A stretch of DNA of 29,996 bases from RGIG464 sp045643185. GTDB taxonomy: Bacteria > Myxococcota_A > Bradymonadia > UBA4248. Position 1 is the stretch's first letter. Each line of letters opens with the position of its first letter. The stretch is taken from the NCBI GenBank assembly GCA_045643185.1, contig JAZUKH010000162.1, positions 1-29,996 of the forward strand, in the 5' to 3' direction. Below the pieces are notes generated by a model that worked only from the letters and a program-made list of their open reading frames with translations, was not told the origin of the DNA and did not search any database. The position numbers and the translations under genes were made by a program. Positions 24,193-29,996 of this stretch are shown piece by piece.

Positions 24193-24813
24193 ATGCGTAG
24201 ATATCTCACTTTAATATTGGCCGGTCTGTTCTCGGTCGTGAGTTCGCAGGCGTTCGCGGACGATTCCATTCTGTGTACGGCGCAGGATCAGATGCTTGTG
24301 TGCAACCTGTCTGTTGAAAACCTCATGACGCGAGCTTCCAAAGTTATGACAAATGGCTGGGAGAATCAGATCGAAATTCTGTATGAATTGATCGATTCGA
24401 ACGAAAATGTCGTGAAAACGAGCAAGCTTTCTGCCGCACAGCGTTGTTATATCGATCCATTTGAGTCACCGTGTTTGGTTTTGTGGCGTGGTGCCAAAGC
24501 CTGGCGCGAGTATCGCGACGAACGCATGTTTCTGACAGCCATGTCGACGATTACAGCCCAAGCGATGAAACTCAAGGATCTGGCTCCTGATAACTACCGT
24601 GTGCGCGCGACGCTGACTGTTCAGTCTGGCTCTACGCGTCAAATGCAGGACGTCAAGCAATGGTTTAGGCAATCGGGAACGGATACGTCGCGTTCGAGCG
24701 ATTCGAGCCTCATCGGTTCGTTCATCAGTTCATATACGCCCGAAGCGCTCATTTTCTCGAAATACATTGAGATTCTTGAAACGACGAATTTCTTTATTGA
24801 TCCGTCATTTTAA
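24193..24813 (+). CDS. Small secreted protein (operon gene 5)
   Basis: A 206-aa protein from the ATG at 24193, two bases after the Omp85 stop; an upstream in-frame GTG would overlap that gene and dilute the signal peptide. The signal peptide MRRYLTLILAGLFSVVSSQAFA is followed by a segment DSILCTAQDQMLVCNLSVENL with a Cys pair and later RCYIDPFESPC with another pair, so two disulfides are likely. The pattern of strands (ILYELIDSNENVVKTSKL; DNYRVRATLTVQSG) suggests a beta-sandwich similar in style to proteins with DUF4390-like domains, which is a tentative idea. The last 30 residues are hydrophobic-aromatic. It is probably periplasmic and a partner of the barrel. A terminator follows directly. 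Confidence 0.85.
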   Translation: MRRYLTLILAGLFSVVSSQAFADDSILCTAQDQMLVCNLSVENLMTRASKVMTNGWENQIEILYELIDSNENVVKTSKLSAAQRCYIDPFESPCLVLWRGAKAWREYRDERMFLTAMSTITAQAMKLKDLAPDNYRVRATLTVQSGSTRQMQDVKQWFRQSGTDTSRSSDSSLIGSFISSYTPEALIFSKYIEILETTNFFIDPSF

Positions 24814-24824
24814 GATTCGTTTTC

Positions 24825-24849
24825 GCGGTGCCTCGGCACCGCTTTTTTT
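24825..24849 (+). terminator. Terminator of the five-gene operon
   Basis: Stem GCGGTGCC (24825-24832) / GGCACCGC (24835-24842) with a two-base TC centre and T7. It is 12 bases after the last stop codon of the operon and is the first intrinsic terminator after 18148. Confidence 0.9.
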
Positions 24850-24863
24850 ATTTTATGTGGGTA

Positions 24864-24898
24864 CAAAAAAAGGCTCCGAAGATCGGAGCCTTTTTTTT
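24864..24898. terminator. Bidirectional terminator between convergent genes
   Basis: Stem GGCTCCGA (24872-24879) / TCGGAGCC (24883-24890) with loop AGA. It is preceded by A7 and followed by T8, so it works in both directions and serves the minus-strand response-regulator gene ending at 24913. Confidence 0.9.
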
Positions 24899-24912
24899 AG
24901 TTTAAACTAGTC

Positions 24913-25752
24913 TTAGTGTTTATTGATGAGCGTTTCAACGCGTGCGTCAACCCACGTCTGCAACTGAGGTTTGATTTCCTGCTGGATGAGTTTTTTGACG
25001 TAGTGAGCGACGTAAGCCGGCAACAACTGTTTGACGGCCGCGACGATCTCGGCACGAATGGCAGGATCGATATCCGAACCGCCTTCGGGTACGGCATTAA
25101 GGGCCGAGGAGGCGCCTGAAACAGAGACATTAGAGACCGAGGAGACGGTTGCTGGTTTGGAAACGACGCCGGAATTGGGGCTGACGGGCGTGGCTTCATC
25201 AGGATTCTTTGCAGCGGGTGCAGCAACGGGACGTTCCGGAAGGGGTTCTGGAGCAACCGCGGTGTTTGCGGGAGACGAGCCCACGGGGAAGTTGAAGCGT
25301 TTTGCAGCCGCAGCGCCAGGCGCGAGCGGAGCGGTAGGCGGTGCAGGCGGCATGGTGATCGGCGCCGTCTGAGGGGCTGGTTCGGCAGCACCACCTTTTG
25401 CAGCACTGTAAGCGGCTTCTTCTGCGTTGAAATAATCGTCCGTCTTGAACGGTTTGATGATGACATCGACGGCGCCTTTTTCTTTGGCGAGATCGGCGTT
25501 GCAATCGGCATAAGTGCCACCCATCATCACGATACCGTGATTGTCACCGACGTGGGAAGCGATCCATTCATAGACATCGGCATCGGGGAGCGTGTAGTCG
25601 ACGAAGATAACTTCGGGGTTCTCGGCTTTAATGATGTTTTCGGCTTCGGCAGCACTTCCAGCGGTCAAAATTTTGTCATCTAAGCCGCGGTGAATCATTT
25701 CACAAAGTTTTCTGATGGTTTTGCTGTCGTCAATGACGAGAATTTTTTTCAT
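24913..25752 (-). CDS. Response regulator with Ala/Pro linker and C-terminal helical domain
   Basis: A 279-aa cytoplasmic protein. Residues 1 to about 118 form an intact receiver domain: acidic pair D8/D9 (VIDDS), phospho-acceptor D52 (IFVDYTLPD), T80 and K100 (IIKPF). A long flexible linker rich in Ala, Pro and Ser follows (about 120-215), then a ~60-residue helical domain (DPAIRAEIVAAVKQLLPAYVAHYV and EIKPQLQTWVDARVETL). It is not a DNA-binding output domain. Related receiver proteins with such linkers and helical tails occur in Myxococcota, where they likely act through protein contacts; no specific role can be assigned. A near-consensus promoter lies about 120 bases upstream. Its cognate kinase is unknown; the orphan kinase-like protein at 8856 is one candidate. 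Confidence 0.9.
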   Translation of the reverse strand: MKKILVIDDSKTIRKLCEMIHRGLDDKILTAGSAAEAENIIKAENPEVIFVDYTLPDADVYEWIASHVGDNHGIVMMGGTYADCNADLAKEKGAVDVIIKPFKTDDYFNAEEAAYSAAKGGAAEPAPQTAPITMPPAPPTAPLAPGAAAAKRFNFPVGSSPANTAVAPEPLPERPVAAPAAKNPDEATPVSPNSGVVSKPATVSSVSNVSVSGASSALNAVPEGGSDIDPAIRAEIVAAVKQLLPAYVAHYVKKLIQQEIKPQLQTWVDARVETLINKH

Positions 25753-25868
25753 ATCTAATTCCCTTTTGTCCTCATAAAAATGTGAATGGACCGAACCAAA
25801 AAATAATGAAGCGTGCGAACCGACGAAGTGGAACGCGAAGAGCTATACGAGCTCCCATAATCTCATCA

Positions 25869-25898
25869 ATCATACCATATTCTGACTAATAACGTCAA
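25869..25898 (-). promoter_or_regulatory. Promoter of the response-regulator gene
   Basis: On the minus strand TTGACG (25898-25893), an 18-base spacer and TATGAT (25874-25869) match the sigma-70 consensus at five of six positions each. It lies just downstream of the uvrA-like stop and gives a leader of about 110 bases. Confidence 0.75.
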
Positions 25899-25921
25899 TA
25901 CAACATGGGCTTTTCAAGCAA

Positions 25922-28759
25922 TTACACATGTTCGAACGTGTTTCTCAGAGCCTGAGCCGTGAGCGTGTTCTCGCGCATGAGCTGTGCCGGTGTGCCGCAA
26001 AAAACGATGTTTCCGCCTTCTGGTCCGGCCTCTGGTCCCAACTCTATCACGTAATGGGATTGGGCTATAAAATCGAGGTTATGCTCGACGACGATGACGC
26101 TTGCGCCGGCTTTGACGATGCGGTTAAGTGCGCGTAACAGGCATTCGACATCCTGCATGTGAAGCCCGACCGTGGGTTCGTCGAAAATGAACAGCGTGTC
26201 TTTCATGCGTGGCCGATCGAGGTACATGGCGAGTCTAAATCGCTGATACTCACCGCCTGAAAGCTCGGAACTGGGCTGTCCAAGGTGGACGTAGTCGAGG
26301 CCAACTTCCATGAATGATTGAAGAGCCTGGGTGATGTGCGGATAAGCACTGAAAAATTGCATAGCTTCGGCGACCGACATGTCGGTGACGTCAGCAATGG
26401 TTTTGCCGTTAAACGTTACAGAAAGCACGTCGTCGTTGTAGCGTCGGCCTTTGCACGCCGGACAGGGTTTTCGGATGTCGCTCATGAACATCATTTCGAT
26501 GGTCTGATAGCCAAGGCCTTCGCATTCCAGACAGCGTCCCGAGGGGGCGTTGAACGAAAAACAGCTGGCGGTGAGTCCCAGATCACGCGCGGCTTGTTGT
26601 TTGGCAAAAAGGTCGCGGATCTCTGTAAACGCGCGGGTGACGGTCAGAATGCTGGAGCGCGCGGAACGGCCCACACTTTGTTGCTGCATCATGACGATCT
26701 CGTCGAATTGGTCCAAACCACGAATGTCGTTGCATAGTGGTGAAATGGATTCGTCCATGTCGTTTTCGGAAGAGTTTTCGTTCTCTTCTTCCGACATTTT
26801 CGTCGACTTCTCTGCCTGGTTGAGTTGCACCCAGGCGTATAGAACGTCCGAGACGAGTGAGGACTTGCCGGAACCGCTGACCCCGGCGATCGTGACGAGG
26901 CGCCCTGTCGGAATTTCGACGTCGATGTTTTGAAGGTTATTGGCGTAGGCACCGATGATCTGGATCGGCGTGTTGATTGGACAAGCCTGGTCAAAAGCCA
27001 CGTCGTAGGGTTTGGCCTGGTCCTGTTTGCGCATCATTCGTCCTGTGGGCGTATCACTGTCGTGCAGCGCTTTTACATCGCCTTCAAAAATGATTTCGCC
27101 GCCGTCGTCCCCCGCTTTGGGGCCAAGTTCGATGACGTGGTCAGCGTGTTGGATGATGTCGACATCGTGCTCGACGACGACGAGCGTATTTCCCATGTCG
27201 CGCAATGATTCGATGACATTGGCGAGCATGAGGCTGTCACGCGGATGCAGCCCGGCTGTAGGCTCGTCGAGCACGTAAAGCGTGTCAGTCAAACCGCGTC
27301 CAAGGCCGCACCCCAAGTGCAGACGCTGACTTTCGCCGCCACTCAGCGTTTTGGTGCGGCGGTCGAGGGTCAAATAGCCCAGTCCGACCTGGCAAAGTGT
27401 TCTGAGTCGAAACTGCACTTCTTCGATGGGCGTTTCTAGACCGGTGTTGCGGGCAAATTCGGGGGTGATCGCGTCAAAAAAGTCGCGCGCCTCGGCGAGT
27501 GTCATGGACATGATTTCGTGAAACGTCTTGTTGAGAAAACGAACGTATCGCGAAACGGGGGACAGACCGGTGCCTTGGCAAGACTGACATGGCGAATAGC
27601 CGCGGTATTTGGCAATCAACAGGCGATTAAGGAATTTGTTGCTGTTCGACTGAAGGTATTCAAAGAAGCCTGCGACGCCTTTGTAGGGCGGTTTGCCGAA
27701 TTTGACGAGCTCGCGTTGTTCAGGCGTCAACGCATTGAAGGGCACGTCAACTGGAATGTTCTGTCGCTCGCAAAAGGCGAGCAACTGACTGCGTCGCTGG
27801 TGCTTTGATGGAGTGGCAAACGGACGAATGGCGTCGTTTAGAAGCGTTCTGGCTGGCGCGATGACTTTTTTCCAGTCGATGCCGGCCGTCATGCCAAAGC
27901 CAGTGCAGACGCTGCAGGCGCCGATCGTCGAGTTGGGGTCAAACATTTCGACGCGCAGCGACGGGTAGACTTCGCCGCACTTTTGACACGCAAAGGCTTT
28001 GGAGCAGGCCACCGTCGTGGGCTGATCGCCTAAAATATCCATGTAGGCTTTGCCATCGCCCATTCTGAAAGCTTCTTCGAGCGCTTCACTCATGCGCGGA
28101 TCGAGTTCTGGGCCATTTTTGAACACGAGTCGATCGATGAGCACGTTGAATGATCGTGATCTGAGCAATTTTTCGACGTCGGCTTCGGCGAGTTCAACGA
28201 TGGTCTGATCGATCCATAAACGTTGATATCCGAGTGCAGCCAGGGCTTCCAGGCGCGAAGCCGCCGATTCTCCTTCGATCAGCTCGACTTTGGCATAAAG
28301 GATGATTTTGAGTCGGTCGCCGAGTGCAGCCAGTCGTTCGTGAATGACTTTTTCGTCGTCTACCCCAACCTTGCCCCCGCAACTCAAACAAGTCAACTCG
28401 CCCGCATTGGCGAAGATCTGTGACAGGTAAAAGAGGATCTCGCTGACGGTCGCCACGTTCGAGCGTGGGTGGCTGTAGCTGCTCTGTTGGCGCAGGGCGA
28501 GCGCCGGCAGGCAGTTTTCGATGCGGTCTATGGGCGGTTTGGGCATTTCGTCCAAAAACATGCGCGAGTAGGTGGACATTGCCTCAAAAAAGCGTCGTTG
28601 ACCTTCGGCATAAAGCGTATCGAAGGCGAGCGAGGATTTTCCGGAGCCGCTCACGCCCGTGAGAACCGTGAATTGGTTGAGGGGAATGCGGCAATCGATG
28701 TTTTTGAGGTTATTGGTTTTTACGCCGAAGAGTTCGATGGCATCGAGATCTTGAGTCAT
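25922..28759 (-). CDS. uvrA: UvrA-family ABC ATPase (excinuclease subunit A or paralogue)
   Basis: A 945-aa protein from the ATG at 28759; an upstream TTG would add three residues. UvrA recognises DNA damage and loads UvrB in nucleotide excision repair. Both ABC modules are complete: Walker A GVSGSGKSS (about 35-43 and 626-634), signatures LSGGESQR (about 472) and LSGGEYQR (about 833), and Walker B with DEPTAGLH and DEPTVGLH. Zinc-type cysteine pairs are present (CQKC...CSVC; CLEC...CPAC). Departures from typical UvrA are an acidic insertion after the second Walker A (about 650-672, SEEENENSSEND) and QQSVGRSARSS where UvrA usually has QSPIGRTPRSN. These suggest a paralogue rather than the main repair copy. 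It has no strong ribosome-binding site and lies directly after the PAAR gene terminator. Confidence 0.9.
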   Translation of the reverse strand: MTQDLDAIELFGVKTNNLKNIDCRIPLNQFTVLTGVSGSGKSSLAFDTLYAEGQRRFFEAMSTYSRMFLDEMPKPPIDRIENCLPALALRQQSSYSHPRSNVATVSEILFYLSQIFANAGELTCLSCGGKVGVDDEKVIHERLAALGDRLKIILYAKVELIEGESAASRLEALAALGYQRLWIDQTIVELAEADVEKLLRSRSFNVLIDRLVFKNGPELDPRMSEALEEAFRMGDGKAYMDILGDQPTTVACSKAFACQKCGEVYPSLRVEMFDPNSTIGACSVCTGFGMTAGIDWKKVIAPARTLLNDAIRPFATPSKHQRRSQLLAFCERQNIPVDVPFNALTPEQRELVKFGKPPYKGVAGFFEYLQSNSNKFLNRLLIAKYRGYSPCQSCQGTGLSPVSRYVRFLNKTFHEIMSMTLAEARDFFDAITPEFARNTGLETPIEEVQFRLRTLCQVGLGYLTLDRRTKTLSGGESQRLHLGCGLGRGLTDTLYVLDEPTAGLHPRDSLMLANVIESLRDMGNTLVVVEHDVDIIQHADHVIELGPKAGDDGGEIIFEGDVKALHDSDTPTGRMMRKQDQAKPYDVAFDQACPINTPIQIIGAYANNLQNIDVEIPTGRLVTIAGVSGSGKSSLVSDVLYAWVQLNQAEKSTKMSEEENENSSENDMDESISPLCNDIRGLDQFDEIVMMQQQSVGRSARSSILTVTRAFTEIRDLFAKQQAARDLGLTASCFSFNAPSGRCLECEGLGYQTIEMMFMSDIRKPCPACKGRRYNDDVLSVTFNGKTIADVTDMSVAEAMQFFSAYPHITQALQSFMEVGLDYVHLGQPSSELSGGEYQRFRLAMYLDRPRMKDTLFIFDEPTVGLHMQDVECLLRALNRIVKAGASVIVVEHNLDFIAQSHYVIELGPEAGPEGGNIVFCGTPAQLMRENTLTAQALRNTFEHV

Positions 28760-28776
28760 GAGGTTCAAAATTGGGC

Positions 28777-28807
28777 AAAAAAAATCCCCGCTGGTGATCA
28801 GTGGGGA
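28777..28807 (-). terminator. Terminator of the PAAR gene
   Basis: Stem TCCCCGCTG (28785-28793) / CAGTGGGGA (28799-28807), one G-T pair, loop GTGAT. On the minus strand it ends in T8. It lies only 18 bases upstream of the uvrA-like start, so the uvrA-like gene must rely on read-through or a start inside this region. Confidence 0.85.
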
Positions 28808-28825
28808 ATATGGGGGATGGGGCGC

Positions 28826-28915
28826 GTGCTATTTCGAAAGCCGCCCTTCGGGGGCTTTCTCAATACGCACGACGGCTCCGGCTATCTTCGATACGCCTCC
28901 GCAAGTGCAACCGAC
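28826..28915. repeat. Palindromes related to P2 (copy E)
   Basis: The stretch has GTGCTATTTCGAAAGCC...GGCTTTCTCAATACGCAC, then GGCTATCTTCGATACGCC. Both keep the CTATT...AATACGC framework of P2, but with a different stem in the first. It lies between the PAAR gene and its terminator. Confidence 0.5.
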
Positions 28916-28936
28916 TTGAAGCGCCGGCGACGTCAT

Positions 28937-29254
28937 TTAGTTGACGTTGACGTTGGGGCTTGACGTAATGAGTTTGCCGTTACCACCACAATGTTTGGTT
29001 TCATCATTGAGTCTTGCGAGGGGTTTGCCGTTCACATAGACGTTATTGCTGCCTTCGTTAATGGTGTAGGTGTTGGGGCCGCAACAAACGGCGTGAATGC
29101 CGGGGTCGCCTTTTCGTGCGGCACCGAGCCCGTTGATGAAAACGTTGGTGGACGCGCTGATGACGGGACCGAGGCAGGTATGAGGACAAACGTAACACAC
29201 GTGCGCATCGCCAGTAATCAGTGCGATATCAGAAAGTCTAACAGCTGCAGGCAT
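28937..29254 (-). CDS. Orphan PAAR-domain protein
   Basis: A 105-aa protein that is a single PAAR domain: three similar repeats with the pattern S/N-x-NVxxNGxxxxRxxD (STNVFINGLGAARKGD; SNNVYVNGKPLARLND) and conserved Gly, plus His and Cys residues (CYVCPHTC, AVCC, HCGG) that could bind the apical metal. PAAR proteins form the pointed tip of VgrG spikes in type VI secretion and related contractile injection machines, and often carry or recruit effectors. Here no vgrG, effector or other T6SS gene is in the window, and no C-terminal toxin domain is attached. A strong AAGGAGA ribosome-binding site precedes the ATG, and a short inverted repeat lies next to it. A terminator follows 130 bases after the stop. 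Confidence 0.92.
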   Translation of the reverse strand: MPAAVRLSDIALITGDAHVCYVCPHTCLGPVISASTNVFINGLGAARKGDPGIHAVCCGPNTYTINEGSNNVYVNGKPLARLNDETKHCGGNGKLITSSPNVNVN

Positions 29255-29268
29255 GGTTAAATCTCCTT

Positions 29269-29290
29269 TGTGAGGTCAAAAGTCCTCACA
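29269..29290. promoter_or_regulatory. Inverted repeat upstream of the PAAR ribosome-binding site
   Basis: TGTGAGG (29269-29275) and CCTCACA (29284-29290) with an 8-base centre lie just upstream of the PAAR ribosome-binding site, next to a TATTAT/CATATT -10-like sequence on the minus strand. It could be an operator or a 5' mRNA hairpin. Confidence 0.45.
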
Positions 29291-29382
29291 TAATATGACA
29301 CAGAATAGACAAAAGCGCAATTTTTGTTCCCAACGGTCGAGAAATTTTGTGACAGCCCAGGCAAGGATCACAATTTATTTTT

Positions 29383-29515
29383 GGGGACGGTAGAGACGTG
29401 TGGACCACGCGGGGGACGGTAGAGACGTGTGGACCACGCGGGGGACGGTAGAGACGTGTGGACCACGCGGGGGACGGTAGAGACGTGTGGACCACGCGTC
29501 TCTACCGGTCCCCCC
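29383..29515. repeat. P1 palindrome with 29-bp tandem amplification
   Basis: Four perfect head-to-tail copies of a 29-bp unit (starts 29383, 29412, 29441, 29470) run GGGGACGGTAGAGACG-TGTGGACCACGCG. The last unit is followed by TCTCTACCGGTCCCCCC, which pairs with the left part of the unit. The array is therefore a P1 hairpin whose left arm was amplified. There are no spacers between units. Confidence 0.9.
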
Positions 29516-29521
29516 CATTTG

Positions 29522-29996
29522 TTAGTTTGCAGGTGCGGCCTCAGGCGCGGGGGCTGCTTCAGGTGCGGGTGCGGGAGCCACTTCTGGTGCGGGCGCCATG
29601 GCGGGATGGGGGCCGCGGTGAGGCATCGGCATGCCGTCGGGGCGGGCACCGCGGTGCATCATGGGCATGCCTTCACGGGGAGGCATCGGGGGAAGACCTT
29701 CGGCGCCGTCAGGACGCGGTCCGCGAGGCGGCATTGCACCACCTTCAGGGGCCATACCGTCACCCGGGCGGCCATCGGGGCCGGGACGATGCATATTTCT
29801 CATGGGACGACCGAGACGGCCGTGGGCGCCTTTTATGTCAGCCTTTCCGTCTTCGATAATTTTTTTGTAGAGGGCTTCGCCGGTCAGGCCCTGCTCGGTG
29901 TATTTCTTGGCATTTTCGGCTTCTTTGTCGATGGCAGCCTGGAACTGTTCGATCGGCTGGGCACCGGAAAGACGCGTACCGTTAATGAAGAAGTGG
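29522..29996 (-). CDS. DsbA/thioredoxin-like protein, C-terminal part (cut by window end)
   Basis: The open frame runs in from the window edge; the visible part is 157 codons. Its first residues, HFFINGTRLSGAQPIEQFQAAID, match the C-terminal beta-alpha segment of DsbA-family thioredoxin-fold proteins (pattern TPTFFINGxxLxGAxP). The active-site CxxC would lie outside the window. After a helical stretch (KKIIEDGKADIKG), the C-terminus is a low-complexity tail rich in Pro, Met, His, Arg and Ala with repeats such as MPHRGPHP and APAPEAAPAP. The role is probably disulfide or redox chemistry in the periplasm. The His/Met-rich tail could bind metal, which is inference. A P1 array lies immediately downstream of its stop. 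Confidence 0.8.
   Translation of the reverse strand, partial: HFFINGTRLSGAQPIEQFQAAIDKEAENAKKYTEQGLTGEALYKKIIEDGKADIKGAHGRLGRPMRNMHRPGPDGRPGDGMAPEGGAMPPRGPRPDGAEGLPPMPPREGMPMMHRGARPDGMPMPHRGPHPAMAPAPEVAPAPAPEAAPAPEAAPAN

Noticed and set aside
29383..29498. Direct 29-bp repeats resembling a CRISPR array
   Set aside because: The units are contiguous without spacers and no cas genes are near; they are a tandem repeat derived from a palindrome.

Overview
The window comes from a Gram-negative bacterium of moderate GC content. The best fit is a deltaproteobacterium or Myxococcota relative (Bradymonadia-like is possible). This placement is inferred from protein types: a lipoprotein with MopE-type Asp/Asn/Cys metal-binding repeats plus a choice-of-anchor L domain, a PKD-domain protein, a response regulator with a long Ala/Pro linker, an Omp85 barrel, SecG with a long Ala/Pro tail, and an Rpn-type nuclease with an AEGK repeat. 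No rRNA, tRNA or CRISPR array was recognised.

Layout. 1-120: 3' end of an IS30-family transposase. 180-3706 (minus): leuS, then rpmF and the YceD/DUF177 gene behind a near-consensus sigma-70 promoter. 4389-4904 (plus): a small lipoprotein with a UUCG-loop terminator. 5103-6943 (minus): a PKD/Cys-rich membrane-anchored protein and secG. 7338-8705 (plus): a 455-aa lipoprotein. 8856-13924 (minus): a histidine-kinase-like protein with its large extracytoplasmic region at the C-terminus, a companion two-helix membrane protein with a long disordered region, and a LysE/RhtB exporter. 14232-16037 (minus): the MopE/anchor-L lipoprotein. 16483-17717 (plus): an Rpn/PD-(D/E)XK gene followed by a diverged duplicate of its 3' end. 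18148-24813 (plus): a compact five-gene operon. 24913-29254 (minus): a response regulator, a UvrA-family ATPase and an orphan PAAR protein. 29522-29996 (minus): the C-terminal part of a DsbA/thioredoxin-like protein.

The strongest candidate for an undescribed system is the five-gene operon at 18148-24813. It encodes a secreted TPR scaffold, a secreted PBP2-like protein without any transporter partner, a cytoplasmic fusion of a degenerate receiver and a GHKL ATPase, a single-POTRA Omp85-family barrel whose L6 motif reads VLGF instead of VRGF/Y, and a small secreted protein. Intergenic gaps are only 2-18 bases, with one promoter candidate before and one terminator after. Four of the five products carry signal peptides, which points to an envelope apparatus with a cytoplasmic control element. 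The kinase-like protein and its neighbour (8856-13191) form a second unusual envelope module.

Intergenic DNA is full of dispersed palindromes. One family (here P1) has the core GTAGAGACG...CGTCTCTAC. A second (here P2) joins a GGGGGA/TCCCCC hairpin to a CTATT...AATACGC hairpin. A third is a ~62-bp repeat with CTCAGC/GCTGAG arms. One P2 copy has a P1-type palindrome nested in its loop, and one P1 copy has its left arm amplified into a 29-bp tandem array. These look like mobile or expanding non-coding repeats.
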